A stretch of 64,000 nt of DNA, taken from an uncultured Rubrobacteraceae bacterium (GTDB lineage Bacteria > Actinomycetota > Rubrobacteria > Rubrobacterales > Rubrobacteraceae). The translations under genes were made by a program, and so were the position numbers. Location: the NCBI GenBank assembly GCA_902806095.1, contig CADCVF010000070.1, positions 1 through 64,000 of the forward strand, written 5' to 3'. Positions 24,167-32,941 of the stretch are shown here, one piece after another (positions within the stretch are counted from its first letter, which is position 1; each line of letters opens with the position of its first letter). Under the pieces are notes generated by a model. It did not search any database. It saw only the letters and a program-made list of their open reading frames with translations, and was not told the DNA's origin.

Positions 24167-24193
24167 TGTCAAGCAGGCACTGCCTGCTTGACA
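24167..24193. terminator. Palindrome spanning the stop codon of the B12-binding gene
   Basis: TGTCAAGCAGGCA-C-TGCCTGCTTGACA is a perfect 13-bp inverted repeat whose arms include the last codons and stop (24169-24171) of the mutase subunit. It is placed like a 3'-end or terminator hairpin embedded in coding sequence. Confidence 0.6.
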
Positions 24194-24564
24194 TACTCTA
24201 CAGCCTTCTTCGTCGGTGTTCCCGGGGTAAAGACTTCGCCGACGCCGAGCTCCTTGAGCTTTGTGATGTCTTCTTTAGGGATGGTGCCGCCGACGAAGAC
24301 GAGGATGTCTTCAGCTTCGTTCTCTGTGAGAAGTTCGATTATGCGGGGTACTAGCGTCATGTGGGCGCCCGAGAGTATGGAGATGCCGATGGCGTCGGCG
24401 TCCTCCTGGATGGCCGCCTCTACGACCTGCTCGGGGGTCTGGTGGAGACCAGTGTAGATGACCTCCATCCCGGCGTCGCGGAGGGCGCGGGCGATGATCT
24501 TGGCCCCCCTGTCGTGCCCGTCGAGGCCGACCTTCGCGACGATTACTCTTATGGTGCGTGCCAT
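24169..24564 (-). CDS. Cobalamin-binding domain protein, methylmalonyl-CoA mutase small-domain type
   Basis: Stand-alone B12-binding domain, 131 aa, equal to the C-terminal domain of acyl-CoA mutases. The DxHxxG motif that supplies the cobalt-ligand His is LDGHDRG near residues 14-20. [12 protein letters not shown] and VFVGGTIP are the further nucleotide-loop contacts. It would pair with a separate large substrate-binding subunit (not in this window) to interconvert methylmalonyl-CoA or a related branched acyl-CoA. The ATG is at 24564. A palindrome overlaps its stop codon. It lies next to other CoA-metabolism genes. Confidence 0.93.
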   Translation of the reverse strand: MARTIRVIVAKVGLDGHDRGAKIIARALRDAGMEVIYTGLHQTPEQVVEAAIQEDADAIGISILSGAHMTLVPRIIELLTENEAEDILVFVGGTIPKEDITKLKELGVGEVFTPGTPTKKAVEYVKQAVPA

Positions 24565-24617
24565 GGTAGCCCCATTCTAACCGGAGCCTGAGCCCCGCGA
24601 CACCGCTCTATGGATCG

Positions 24618-26468
24618 TCATCGCCTAAGCTCGCGCACGTTGTCCCAGAGGACGTAGAGGCCGACTATTAGCACGGCCGCGACTACGAGTTGCCAGAAGA
24701 ACTCGTAGACGATGATGAGCGTGGCGACGACGGCGAGTCCTATGTTGGCGCTACTGACCAGGTTGACGAGGCGGCCCCTGAAGCCAGCCTCGACGAACGC
24801 GAAGAAGGCGATGCTGAAGACGAGCATAGAGATCAGGTGTTCCCGCTCGAACATGGCTATCCCGACGAAGCTTATGAGCATGAGGCTTACGCTTATGGCT
24901 GCCCACCCCTCGGCCACGCGGCTCACCCTCAGCTCGTCTTCGGAGGCAGGGCTGTGGGCGCGGGAGATGTGGGAGCGGGCAGGGTCACGCTCGCCGGCCC
25001 TGAGACGCTCGGCGTACTCTTCAAGCGACTCCGAGACGGCCTCGTCCGTGGCGAGCCTGGCGCGGAGCCGGTCCAGTTCTCCCGAGAGCTCGGCGACGCG
25101 CCAGGCCCCCACTTCGTAGGGCGCGTCGAGGTGGGACCTGTCGCGTATCGCCGCGAGCTCGACGCCGAGTTTCTTGAGCCGCCGGCTCTTGTCGTCGATC
25201 TCGACCCGTAAAGTGCCGCACCGCGAGATGATATCGGCCCGCTGTTCGAGGACGGCCTGCAACGTCTCGGTCGGGGGAGGCACTTTGTCGAGCCCGGCCC
25301 AGCCCACGGGGTCATACCAGGCGCGGTTGATGCTCTTGTCGCGGTTGTACATCGGTCCCGCCGGGGCGTCCTCGCCCTCGAAGGGGTCCCTGGCATAGAG
25401 TCCCCACAACCCACGATAACCCGAGACCCAGTCGGGGATCGGGTTGGCGAGGAGCCTGGGCTCATCCCACGCCCTGTCTCCCCCCTCTCCGACGGTAAGG
25501 CCGTCGCCGCGCGCGTAGTCTACGAAAGGAATACTGAAGTACCCGCCGCCCTGCCCGCCGTCCCCCACGTACTGGCCGAGCTTCGTCTCCCAGAAGGACC
25601 GGATGGAACTCGTCGTCCTGGCCATAGGTTTGGGCAAGGGGAGGGTCAGCTCCGTCAGGTACTCGCCGGGGGCGAAGTAGCTGGCGTGGGAGCCTGCGCC
25701 GACGTAGATCACGGGGTGCTCCCCGACCTTCTCGACCTCGGGGTCGTCCCAGCGCCTGCGGAGGTTGTCTCCCGTGTAGTTGTGGGCAGCGTAGGCCACC
25801 CACTCCGGACTGACCTCCCCAGCCTCAGACTCCGAGAGGTAGACGAAGACCTTCTCCCAGTCGGCTTCGTGGTCGTTCGCGCCGAAGAACCCGCTCCTCC
25901 AGTTGTTGAAGGGGTAGAAAAGCCAGTACTGCAAGACGACCCAACCGTCCTGGCGGAGCACGCGCCCGTGGTAGCGGTAGTTTTCATGCTCGGCCATTAT
26001 GCGCTCGTAGGTCACAGAAGCCGCCGCCGCCGCCTCTCCTGGCACCCTACCGCGGGCGAGGAGTGCGATCGAGTACAGGGCGTCGACGAAACGGGAGAAG
26101 TACCCGACGCGGGCGAGGCGGCCCCGCCCGGCCCGGAATGCCTGCCTCACCTCCTTGCGGTCCTTGGCGCGTCTGCGGAATAGCCGCACAAGCCCGCCGC
26201 GCGAGTCAGGCCCGATATCCTCGGCGTCGCTGAGCTTGAGGAAATGTACAGCACCGGCCTCGTCGAGGGGCTGCTGCGCGAGCCTGTCCAGGCTCAACTT
26301 GCCGTCGGGCACGACGCATACGGCTTCCTCGCCAGGCTTTTGCACCCACAGGCTGCAAGCCCGCACGTAGGGTTCGACGTCCATCGGGTAGAACCTGTCC
26401 CCGCTGGTCGACCGGATCACCGGCTCGAAGCGTCGGAGCAGGGCGGTGGACGCTCGATCAGCCTTCAT
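24618..26468 (-). CDS. Vps62-like domain membrane protein, unknown
   Basis: A 616-aa protein of no assigned function. The middle (about residues 185-270) resembles the Vps62/DUF946 family: LQYWLFYPFNNW, NDHEADWEKVFVYL, then YVGAGSHASYF. A coiled-coil-like charged region follows (about 420-500; DKSRRLKKLGVELAAIRD and SGELDRLRARLATDEAV). The C-terminus has about four hydrophobic helices ending in NVRELRR. No signal peptide is seen. The domain order places a soluble beta-rich domain in front of a membrane anchor. Its ATG overlaps the upstream membrane gene by 11 bp, so the two are translationally coupled. Function is not inferable beyond membrane association. Confidence 0.75.
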   Translation of the reverse strand: MKADRASTALLRRFEPVIRSTSGDRFYPMDVEPYVRACSLWVQKPGEEAVCVVPDGKLSLDRLAQQPLDEAGAVHFLKLSDAEDIGPDSRGGLVRLFRRRAKDRKEVRQAFRAGRGRLARVGYFSRFVDALYSIALLARGRVPGEAAAAASVTYERIMAEHENYRYHGRVLRQDGWVVLQYWLFYPFNNWRSGFFGANDHEADWEKVFVYLSESEAGEVSPEWVAYAAHNYTGDNLRRRWDDPEVEKVGEHPVIYVGAGSHASYFAPGEYLTELTLPLPKPMARTTSSIRSFWETKLGQYVGDGGQGGGYFSIPFVDYARGDGLTVGEGGDRAWDEPRLLANPIPDWVSGYRGLWGLYARDPFEGEDAPAGPMYNRDKSINRAWYDPVGWAGLDKVPPPTETLQAVLEQRADIISRCGTLRVEIDDKSRRLKKLGVELAAIRDRSHLDAPYEVGAWRVAELSGELDRLRARLATDEAVSESLEEYAERLRAGERDPARSHISRAHSPASEDELRVSRVAEGWAAISVSLMLISFVGIAMFEREHLISMLVFSIAFFAFVEAGFRGRLVNLVSSANIGLAVVATLIIVYEFFWQLVVAAVLIVGLYVLWDNVRELRR

Positions 26469-26886
26469 AGGACGCCCCCGAACCCCGTCTGGGAAGGAAG
26501 GCCACCCTCACGTCGCGGGAGTTGAGGTAGAGGATCATCAGTATGCAGTAGGCCATGATCGGGTAGACGTAGCCAGGCTGGAACAAGGTGTAGAGCCACA
26601 GGCTCACCGCCAGGCTAAGCCCCTGGGCGATCGCCGCCAATAGCCATCCCCTGCGGCGCAGCAAGAGGAAGCCCAGCGCCGCCAGTAGCGTCAGGACGCC
26701 GGAAGGGATGAAGAGGGCGAACACCCCCACTTCCACGGCCTGATGCTGCGGGCTCTGCAGATCGAGCCCCCTCCAGTGGACCTGCGAGAACTCGAAGACG
26801 CCGATGGCGAGAAGCCCGATCACCTCGAGGATCAAAAGCACACCGATCACCCTTACCGTCCGGTACGATGTCCTATCCGGTTCCAT
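26458..26886 (-). CDS. Integral membrane protein, unknown
   Basis: A 142-aa hydrophobic protein with four membrane spans (about residues 9-28, 48-75, 80-102, 104-124) and a charged C-terminal tail (RDVRVAFLPRRGSG). The ATG at 26886 is chosen because the protein starts just before the first span; GAGGAGG lies a little far upstream. Its 3' end overlaps the start of the Vps62-like gene, which implies co-translation and a shared function. No family name can be supported. Confidence 0.75.
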   Translation of the reverse strand: MEPDRTSYRTVRVIGVLLILEVIGLLAIGVFEFSQVHWRGLDLQSPQHQAVEVGVFALFIPSGVLTLLAALGFLLLRRRGWLLAAIAQGLSLAVSLWLYTLFQPGYVYPIMAYCILMILYLNSRDVRVAFLPRRGSGASYEG

Positions 26887-27039
26887 CGGTCTCTCAGTTC
26901 CTCCTCTAGGCAACTCACAATTCTACAGCCCGCCGGGAGTCGAGGTTTGCTGTGCGCTACTTGGCCGGAGGAGGATGACGCCCTGGGACACCTACCGTGT
27001 AGTTAAATGGAAGGGCAAGAGGGAAAAGGAGGAATGAGG

Positions 27040-28320
27040 TTGAGTACGCAAGGTAGTAGCAGGGGAGCTGCGGTCACGTCGGAGGCGCAGAGCAGGCGTC
27101 TGTTCGTGGCGAGTTGCATAGCCCTCGTCGCCACAGCCATGACCTTTGCCGTCCGCGGCGACATACTCGGTACGTGGGGCACGGAGTTCTCGCTCGACAA
27201 GACGAGCATAGGTTGGATCACCGGGATGGCCTTCTGGGGATTCGCCGTGTCGGTCATCGTCGGCGGGGCGATCGTGGACTTTATAGGGCTGAAGTCGATG
27301 CTTGTGGTGGCTTTCGCGACGCACGTGGCCGGCATCGTGGTTACGATATTCGCGGGGGGTTTCTGGCTGTTGTTCCTGGGGACACTCCTCATCGGTCTTG
27401 GTAACGGGGCCGTGGAGGCGGCGTGCAATCCGCTGGTCGCCACAGCCTACCCGAACCAGAAAACGGCCAAGCTGAACCTTTTCCACGTGTGGTTTCCCGG
27501 CGGCATCGTGATCGGTGGTCTAGCGGCGTACCTCTTGACCGTCGTCGGCCTCGGCTGGCAGATCAAGATGGCCATCATCCTTATACCCACGCTCGTCTAC
27601 GGCATGATGTTCCTGGGTCTGCGGATACCGGAGACAGAGCGCGTGGAGGCCGGTATCTCACACTCCGCAGTGTTCAAAGAGACCCTGCGACCGATGTTCC
27701 TTGTCCTAGCTTTCGCCATGTTGCTCACGGCCTCAACGGAGCTCGGCACGAACCAGTGGTTGCCGAGCATCCTCACGACGACGGCCGCCGTCTCCGGCAT
27801 ACTCGTTCTGGTCTACATCAACGGCCTGATGGCTATCGGGCGCTTCTTCGGACACTCGTTCCTCGGCAGGATCTCACCGATAGGACTCTTGATCGGCTCC
27901 GCCGCAGCCTCGCTGGTGGGGCTGCTGCTACTCAGCGTCGCTAACTCGGCGGTTCTGGCCTTCGGCGCGGCCACGATCTTCGCCATCGGCATCTGCTATT
28001 TCTGGCCGACGATGCTCGGCGTGACCTCAGAGAGATTCCCCGCTGGCGGGGCCCTGCTCCTTGGCATCATGGGAGGCATCGGGAACATCTCGGTTGCGAT
28101 CACCATGCCGATCCTGGGAGGCATCTACGATTCCAGCGGTCCCGCCGCGGCACTGCGCTCGATGGCGGTCCTGCCGTTCATCTTGCTCCTGATCTTCGGC
28201 TTCTTCTGGTTTCGGGATAGGGCGAGGGGCGGCTACAAAGCAGAGAACCTCCTCGAAGAACGGGCCAGGGAGCCCGCAGGCGCCTCTGCTGGAGGCAGGA
28301 CGGCCCCTGGTCAGACATAG
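27040..28320 (+). CDS. MFS transporter, sugar/acid type
   Basis: Major facilitator superfamily transporter, about 426 aa with twelve spans. The first half contains GGAIVDFIGLKSML as a motif-A relative, and the pattern NGAVEAACNPLVATAYPNQK with FHVWFPGGIVIGG is typical of the FucP/sugar-type MFS. The segment LGTNQWLPSI after the central loop is also family-like. The TTG at 27040 is 7 bp from AAAAGGAGG; an ATG at 27034 is in frame but only 1 bp from it. It diverges from the two-gene membrane operon and precedes, in the opposite direction, a 2-hydroxyacid oxidase and FAH-type hydrolase, so uptake of a sugar acid is possible. Confidence 0.88.
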   Translation: MSTQGSSRGAAVTSEAQSRRLFVASCIALVATAMTFAVRGDILGTWGTEFSLDKTSIGWITGMAFWGFAVSVIVGGAIVDFIGLKSMLVVAFATHVAGIVVTIFAGGFWLLFLGTLLIGLGNGAVEAACNPLVATAYPNQKTAKLNLFHVWFPGGIVIGGLAAYLLTVVGLGWQIKMAIILIPTLVYGMMFLGLRIPETERVEAGISHSAVFKETLRPMFLVLAFAMLLTASTELGTNQWLPSILTTTAAVSGILVLVYINGLMAIGRFFGHSFLGRISPIGLLIGSAAASLVGLLLLSVANSAVLAFGAATIFAIGICYFWPTMLGVTSERFPAGGALLLGIMGGIGNISVAITMPILGGIYDSSGPAAALRSMAVLPFILLLIFGFFWFRDRARGGYKAENLLEERAREPAGASAGGRTAPGQT

Positions 28321-28413
28321 GCGGCAAGTCTTCGTCGATACGAGCGAATCCTGCCCTGGTTCGGTGCCGCGATAAGGGTGGCGGCGCGGGCTACTCGGCT
28401 TCGATCCGTATGA

Positions 28414-29784
28414 TCATTCGCCGCCGAAGATCTTACCCGGGTTCATAATGCCGTCCGGGTCAGCGATCCTTTTGATCTCGCGCATGAACGGTAGTGAATC
28501 ACCGTGCTCTTTTTGCAGGTGCCCTGTCTTTCCCAGGCCGATACCGTGCTCGCCGGTGCAGGTGCCGCCACGCTCCAGGGCGTAGTCTACGATCTCTGCG
28601 TTGACCGCCTCGGCCCGCTCCTGGTCTGCCTCGTCGCCCGTGTCCAAGGGGAAGACGGCATGGTAGTTACCGTCCCCGACGTGGCCCAGAATGGCCCCGT
28701 CCAGGCCGCGAGACTCGATGGTGTCGCGGGCGTGTCGCAAGGCGCCAGGAAGATCGGAGATCGGAACGCACACGTCCGTGCCCAGCATTCCCATACCGGG
28801 GTAGAGATCGCGAATGGCAAGGGCCGCGTCGTGGCGGGCTTCCCAGAGCTTCTCGCGGGCCTCCTCGTCGGCCTCGACCTCGAACGAAGAGCAACCTTCC
28901 GCCGCGGAGGTTTCGCGGGCCACCTCCACTTCGCTCTCGACGCTCGCCTTCGAGCCGCTGAACTCGAGGAAGAGTGTCGGGGCGGCGGCGTAGTCTGTGC
29001 TCTTGTAGGCGTTTACAGCCTCGACCGTGCGGGCGTCGACCAGCTCGACGCGACCGATCCTCATGCCGGTCCGGATCATCGCCACAGCGGCGCGTCCCGC
29101 TGACTCGATGTTCGAAAAAACCGCCCTGGCGGCCACGATATGCTCGGGAAGCGGGTAAAGGCGCAAGATCAACTCCGTAAAAACACCCAGGGTCCCCTCG
29201 GACCCCACGAAGAGTCCTGTCAGGTCGTATCCTGCCGAAGACTTCATAGCCATCCCGCCGGTACGCATCACCGTCCCGTCTGCCAGCACCGCTTCGATGC
29301 CGAGGACCTGGTCCCGCATGACCCCGTACTTGACCGCGTTCGTCCCGCTCGCATTGGTGCCCGCCATCCCGCCTAGCGAAGCGTCCCAGCCGGGATCCAC
29401 CGGAAAGAGAAGTCCATGATCGGCCAACGCCGCGTTTAGCGCACCGTGGGTAAGACCGGGCTGGACCCGAGCGATGAAGTCGTCTGGCCTGACCTCCAGG
29501 ATGCGGTCCATCCTCCCCAGGTCGAGGCTGATGCCGCCGTGCACGGGGATGGTGTGCGCTTCCAGGCTGCTTCCCTGCCCGAAAGGCACGATGGGTATCC
29601 GGTGCTCGTTGGCGAAGCGCAGGACCCGTACTACCTCATCGCGGCTCTCCGGGTAGACCACAACGTCGGGCTGAACCGGGGCGTGGTAGGTGAAGACGCC
29701 GCCCCCGTGCCTTTCCAGATCGTCTCCACCCGAGACGACGCGGTCCTCTGGCAGGATGGTACCGAGTCCCGCGAGCAGGTCCAT
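28414..29784 (-). CDS. FAD-linked oxidase, glycolate oxidase GlcD/D-lactate dehydrogenase type
   Basis: FAD_binding_4 plus FAD-oxidase C-terminal domain protein, 456 aa, oxidising a 2-hydroxyacid such as glycolate or D-lactate. The PCMH-type FAD motif is PFGQGSSLEAHTIPVHGGISLDLGRM (about residues 58-83) and GMAGTNASGTNAVKYGVMRDQVLG near 140. The C-terminal domain ends with GHVGDGNYHAVFPLD and GTCTGEHGIGLGKTGHL, which hold the catalytic His residues. It follows the FAH-type gene by 3 bp on the same strand, so both form an operon. No Fe-S subunit is adjacent. Substrate not resolved. Confidence 0.92.
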   Translation of the reverse strand: MDLLAGLGTILPEDRVVSGGDDLERHGGGVFTYHAPVQPDVVVYPESRDEVVRVLRFANEHRIPIVPFGQGSSLEAHTIPVHGGISLDLGRMDRILEVRPDDFIARVQPGLTHGALNAALADHGLLFPVDPGWDASLGGMAGTNASGTNAVKYGVMRDQVLGIEAVLADGTVMRTGGMAMKSSAGYDLTGLFVGSEGTLGVFTELILRLYPLPEHIVAARAVFSNIESAGRAAVAMIRTGMRIGRVELVDARTVEAVNAYKSTDYAAAPTLFLEFSGSKASVESEVEVARETSAAEGCSSFEVEADEEAREKLWEARHDAALAIRDLYPGMGMLGTDVCVPISDLPGALRHARDTIESRGLDGAILGHVGDGNYHAVFPLDTGDEADQERAEAVNAEIVDYALERGGTCTGEHGIGLGKTGHLQKEHGDSLPFMREIKRIADPDGIMNPGKIFGGE

Positions 29785-29787
29785 GCT

Positions 29788-30606
29788 CTAGTCCGTCTCG
29801 ACTGGATTTGTCAGGGTGCCGAGGCCATCTATCTCGATAGTGACCTCGTCGCCTGCCTTGAGCCAGACCTGCGGGTCGCGGGCCGAGCCGACGCCAGGTG
29901 GCGTGCCTGTGACTATGACGTCGCCGGGGACGAGGGTCATGCCCTGGGAGAGGAAAGAGACGAGCTCGGCGACCGAGAAGATCATCTTCGATGTCGTCCC
30001 GTCCTGCATGACCTCGCCGTTCAGGATGCAACGGATCGAGAGGTCCTGCGGATCTTCGATCTCATCATGGGTCGCGATGAACGGCCCCATGGGGCAGAAG
30101 GTGTCTATGGACTTGCTGCGGGTCCACTGTCCGCCCTCCGAGAACTGTAGGTCGCGCGATGAGACGTCGTTCGCGTTCGCGTAGCCGAAGACGTGATCCA
30201 GGGCCTCGGACTCGGAGACGTTGCGGGCTGCCCTTCCGATAACGACGGCGAGCTCGGCCTCGTAGTCGGCCTGCTCGGTTATGGGGGGTATCCTGATGGT
30301 CTCGCCAGGCCCTATAACCGAGCTCGGGTACTTGGCGAAGACGATGGGCTTCTCCGGGATATCCGCCCCCGTCTCTGCCGCGTGGTCCTCGTAGTTTAGG
30401 CCTATGCCGATGACCTTCTGAGGCCCGGCTATCGGGGCGTGGATGTGCGCCTCTCCGAGCGGCACGGTATCTTCGCCTGGCTCCGGGCTCCCGCCATACT
30501 CGATGAACTCGATCATGTCCTCGTGGGCAAGCGGCCTTATCTCTTCGCCCTCGAGGGACCCGACACGCGGCTCCCCACCACCTACGGAATACGTAACCAG
30601 CTTCAA
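29788..30606 (-). CDS. Fumarylacetoacetate hydrolase family protein
   Basis: FAH-fold metal-dependent enzyme, 272 aa, cleaving a C-C bond of a 2,4-dioxo or hydroxymuconate-like acid or decarboxylating oxaloacetate-like acids. The metal site is formed by GIGLNYEDHAAETG near residue 66-79, EAELAVVIG near 115 with the two Glu residues, and GYANANDVSSRDLQ near 140. QDGTTSKMIFSVAELVSFLSQ and DVIVTGTPPGVG complete the core. The start is TTG after GAGAGGAGAGCTC. It is the first gene of a two-gene operon with the FAD-linked oxidase. Sugar-acid or aromatic breakdown are both possible. Confidence 0.93.
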   Translation of the reverse strand: MKLVTYSVGGGEPRVGSLEGEEIRPLAHEDMIEFIEYGGSPEPGEDTVPLGEAHIHAPIAGPQKVIGIGLNYEDHAAETGADIPEKPIVFAKYPSSVIGPGETIRIPPITEQADYEAELAVVIGRAARNVSESEALDHVFGYANANDVSSRDLQFSEGGQWTRSKSIDTFCPMGPFIATHDEIEDPQDLSIRCILNGEVMQDGTTSKMIFSVAELVSFLSQGMTLVPGDVIVTGTPPGVGSARDPQVWLKAGDEVTIEIDGLGTLTNPVETD

Positions 30607-30694
30607 GAGCTCTCCTCTCAGTAGGATTCAAGATGTAGCGATATGCATCTTAGCAGGGACCCCGCCGCGCAGCGCCGATAGGGAAGCCCAGAGC

Positions 30695-30726
30695 GTAGTG
30701 CATAAGGCTTTGGCCTTATGCACTAC
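30695..30726. terminator. Perfect 14-bp hairpin
   Basis: GTAGTGCATAAGGC, loop TTTG, then GCCTTATGCACTAC. It stands in front of a repeat cluster, the same arrangement as at 11209 and 49277. Confidence 0.65.
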
Positions 30727-30728
30727 GA

Positions 30729-30785
30729 GCATTTCAGCAGTTCAGCACGCCGCCCTTCGGGCGGCTTGTCAGCATTTCAGCTTTG
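30729..30785. repeat. Intergenic CTGAAATGCTGAC-type repeat cluster
   Basis: GCATTTCAGCAGTTCAGCAC, then the hairpin GCCGCCC-TTC-GGGCGGC (30749-30765), then TTGTCAGCATTTCAGCTTTG. Confidence 0.75.
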
Positions 30786-30872
30786 CTAGGGAGCGGCTTG
30801 CGTTAGTATTGCTCTCCGGTAGATAACACCCCGCATCGTTTACCACGGAATCTGGCTGCGTGTGGGAGCTCC

Positions 30873-30960
30873 GCTGGCAGGCATTTGCTGACAAGGCAGC
30901 GGAGCCGCCGGGCTGAAGTGCTGACAAGCGGAGGCGAAGCTGGAGCGGGCTGACAAACTG
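30873..30960. repeat. Intergenic CTGAAATGCTGAC-type repeat cluster
   Basis: GCTGGCAGGCATTTGCTGACAAGG, an imperfect GGCAGCGGAGCCGCC hairpin, GGGCTGAAGTGCTGACAAGCGGAGGCGAAGC and GGGCTGACAAACTG, running into the 42-bp palindrome at 30958. Confidence 0.75.
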
Positions 30961-30999
30961 AAAGCGGATTCCGGAAGTACTTCCGGAATCCGCTTTCAG
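30958..30999. terminator. 42-bp perfect palindrome over the serine hydrolase stop codon
   Basis: CTGAAAGCGGATTCCGGAAGT and its exact reverse complement, with no loop bases at the centre. The right arm includes the TGA stop (30996-30998) of the minus-strand serine hydrolase. As RNA it would form a long hairpin starting in the stop codon. Confidence 0.8.
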
Positions 31000-32186
31000 A
31001 CTGGCGAGAGGGCGCTTTCGTAGACTGCTGTCTCGAAGTCCATATAGGCACCGAACGAGACCGGGTCGGCGAACGGGAATATCTGGGTCGCCCAGAAACC
31101 TCCTAAGCCGTTTTTGCGGTCGATCCAGAAGTAGAGGTTGGGGAGGCCAGCCCAGCCGAGCTCGCCAGCGGGCCTTCCGGTCGGGGCATCGTGGTCGTTG
31201 ATCATGAACGTGTATCCCCACGACTTGGGCATTCCGGGGAAGAACTCCGCGTCGTTGGAGAGTTCTTCGATGACGCCTGGCAACAACTTTATCTTCATGT
31301 CCCCGAGGCCGTTCTGGCCCATCATCTCTACCATCTCGGGCGTCAGCACCCGGCCGTGCTCGCCCTCCCCACCGTTGAGGATCATGCGGATGAATTTCAT
31401 GTAGTCGCCGACGGTGCCGTATAGGCCGTGCCCACCCATGTGCTGTTCAGGGTCAGGCGGCAGCTCGAAGTCCGGCATCGGGGTGAGCGTTCCGTCTTCG
31501 CCGCGCTGGTGCATGGTCGCCCTTCGCGAGCGCATCTCATCCGTCATCGTGAACGCGGTTTCGTTCATACCGAGCGGCTCGAAGATACGCTCCTTCATCA
31601 CCTCACCGAGCCGCTTGCCCCTGGCCCCTTCTACGACCTTGCCGACCCAGTCTATGTTGCTTCCGTACTCCCACTGCTCGCCAGGATCAAACAGTAGGCA
31701 CGACCTGAGCGATGCCATCGAAGACGTGACGACGCTAGGGACGTCCCTTTTTTCGCCGAACTTCACGAGGTCCTCGTTGAAGAAGTCGTAACCGAAGCCC
31801 GCGGTGTGCAACAGGAGCTGCTCCACAGTAACGTCGGAGTTCGGCGGGCGAAGCCGAGGTTCTCCGTCGGCGTCGAAGCCTTCCAGGACCTGGATGTCTG
31901 CGATCTCCGGCGCGTATTCCTTCGCGGGGTGGTCGAGGGAGATCACACCCTCCTCGACGAGCTGCTTGACGGCCACGCCCGTTACGGCCTTGGTACAAGA
32001 GAAGATGGCGAACACGGTGTCCGTGGTCATCTCCTGCTCCCCGCCAAGCTCGCGCTTGCCCGCCGCGCCCTCGTAGAAATCGCCCTCGCGGTCAGTCGCC
32101 ATCGCGACCACGCCGGGCACGCCATCCTCCTGCTCTACGGCCCCGCGCAGCACGCGGTCAGCGGCTTCCTTGACGTCTGCTTTCAT
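30996..32186 (-). CDS. Serine hydrolase, beta-lactamase/class C family
   Basis: Penicillin-binding-protein-like hydrolase, 396 aa, of the type that includes esterases EstB and class C beta-lactamases. The SxxK nucleophile motif is SCTK in [15 protein letters not shown] (about residues 57-60), YGSNIDWVG supplies the Tyr motif near 155, and the third-motif region is in the C-terminal [13 protein letters not shown]. No signal peptide is visible, so it is likely a cytoplasmic esterase rather than a cell-wall enzyme. The ATG at 32186 follows GGAAAGAGGAGACC; a longer in-frame start exists but lacks a site. Substrate unknown. Confidence 0.9.
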   Translation of the reverse strand: MKADVKEAADRVLRGAVEQEDGVPGVVAMATDREGDFYEGAAGKRELGGEQEMTTDTVFAIFSCTKAVTGVAVKQLVEEGVISLDHPAKEYAPEIADIQVLEGFDADGEPRLRPPNSDVTVEQLLLHTAGFGYDFFNEDLVKFGEKRDVPSVVTSSMASLRSCLLFDPGEQWEYGSNIDWVGKVVEGARGKRLGEVMKERIFEPLGMNETAFTMTDEMRSRRATMHQRGEDGTLTPMPDFELPPDPEQHMGGHGLYGTVGDYMKFIRMILNGGEGEHGRVLTPEMVEMMGQNGLGDMKIKLLPGVIEELSNDAEFFPGMPKSWGYTFMINDHDAPTGRPAGELGWAGLPNLYFWIDRKNGLGGFWATQIFPFADPVSFGAYMDFETAVYESALSPV

Positions 32187-32298
32187 GGTCTCCTCTTTCC
32201 GCAGCCAAGGCTGCATTGTATGCTCCGGAGCCCCGATCCGGATAGACCGATATATGCTAGCCGGGAACGCTCACCGCTGTCAAGCTGGGTGATTCTCA

Positions 32299-32934
32299 CT
32301 ACGGCTGGAGGCGCTCGATCCTCCAGGCTCCGTCTTCGCGGTGATACACGAGCCGGTCGTGCAGCCTGCTCTCACGTCCCTGCCAGAACTCGATCGCTTC
32401 GGGCTCGACCCTGTAGCCGCCCCAGAACGGGGGTCGCGGAACCTCGCGGTCTTCGTACTCTGCCTGGAGGGAATGCAGCTTCTGTTCGAGTGAACGGCGA
32501 CCGTCCACGACTCTGCTCTGCTGTGAGGCCCAAGCCCCGAGCTGGCTCCCGCGTGGACGGCTGGCGAAGTATTCGTCGGACTCCTGTTCCGAGATGCGGG
32601 AGCCTATGCCCTCGACCCTCACCTGCCGCTCCAGTTCGCCCCAGTAGAAAAGGAGTGCGCACCTGGGGTTCGTCTCGAGCTCGCCGGCCTTACGTCCCTC
32701 ATAGTTGGTGTAGAAAACGAAGCCCTGTTCGTCGTAGCCCTTGAGGAGGACGGTGCGGGCTGAGGGTTTTCCGTCTGTGGTGGCGGTGGCGAGGATCATG
32801 GCGTTCGGCTCGTGAAGGCCCGCGTCGATGGCGTTCTGGAACCACGTGTGGAACTGAACTACAGGATCGTGGTCTACGTCTGCCTTGTCCAGGCCTGCGC
32901 TGGTGTGTTCCTTGCGAAGATTCGAGGCATCCAC
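32299..32934 (-). CDS. pdxH: Pyridoxamine 5'-phosphate oxidase
   Basis: FMN-dependent oxidase that converts pyridoxine or pyridoxamine 5'-phosphate to PLP, 211 aa. FMN and substrate contacts are clear: NAMILATATTDGKPSARTVLLKGYDEQGFVFYTNYEGRK in the N-terminal half and, near the end, PPFWGGYRVEP with the final RLHDRLVYHREDGAWRIERLQP, the PdxH signature. Split-barrel fold, homodimer. The GTG at 32934 lies 7 bp past the DUF427 stop with TGGTAGAGAAACC upstream, so both are co-transcribed. A longer start overlapping the DUF427 gene is possible. PLP would serve many neighbouring pathways such as PabC. Confidence 0.96.
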   Translation of the reverse strand: MDASNLRKEHTSAGLDKADVDHDPVVQFHTWFQNAIDAGLHEPNAMILATATTDGKPSARTVLLKGYDEQGFVFYTNYEGRKAGELETNPRCALLFYWGELERQVRVEGIGSRISEQESDEYFASRPRGSQLGAWASQQSRVVDGRRSLEQKLHSLQAEYEDREVPRPPFWGGYRVEPEAIEFWQGRESRLHDRLVYHREDGAWRIERLQP

Positions 32935-32941
32935 GGTTTCT

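Larger units (their letters stand above)
30607..30995. other. Gene-free stretch with hairpins and repeats
   Basis: Between the FAH-type gene and the serine hydrolase lies about 390 bp without a supported gene. It holds a 14-bp perfect hairpin (30695-30726), two clusters of the CTGAAATGCTGAC repeat (30729-30785, 30873-30960) and the 42-bp palindrome starting at 30958. A promoter for the FAH operon is expected near 30620-30680, but no clear boxes were recognised. Confidence 0.7.
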
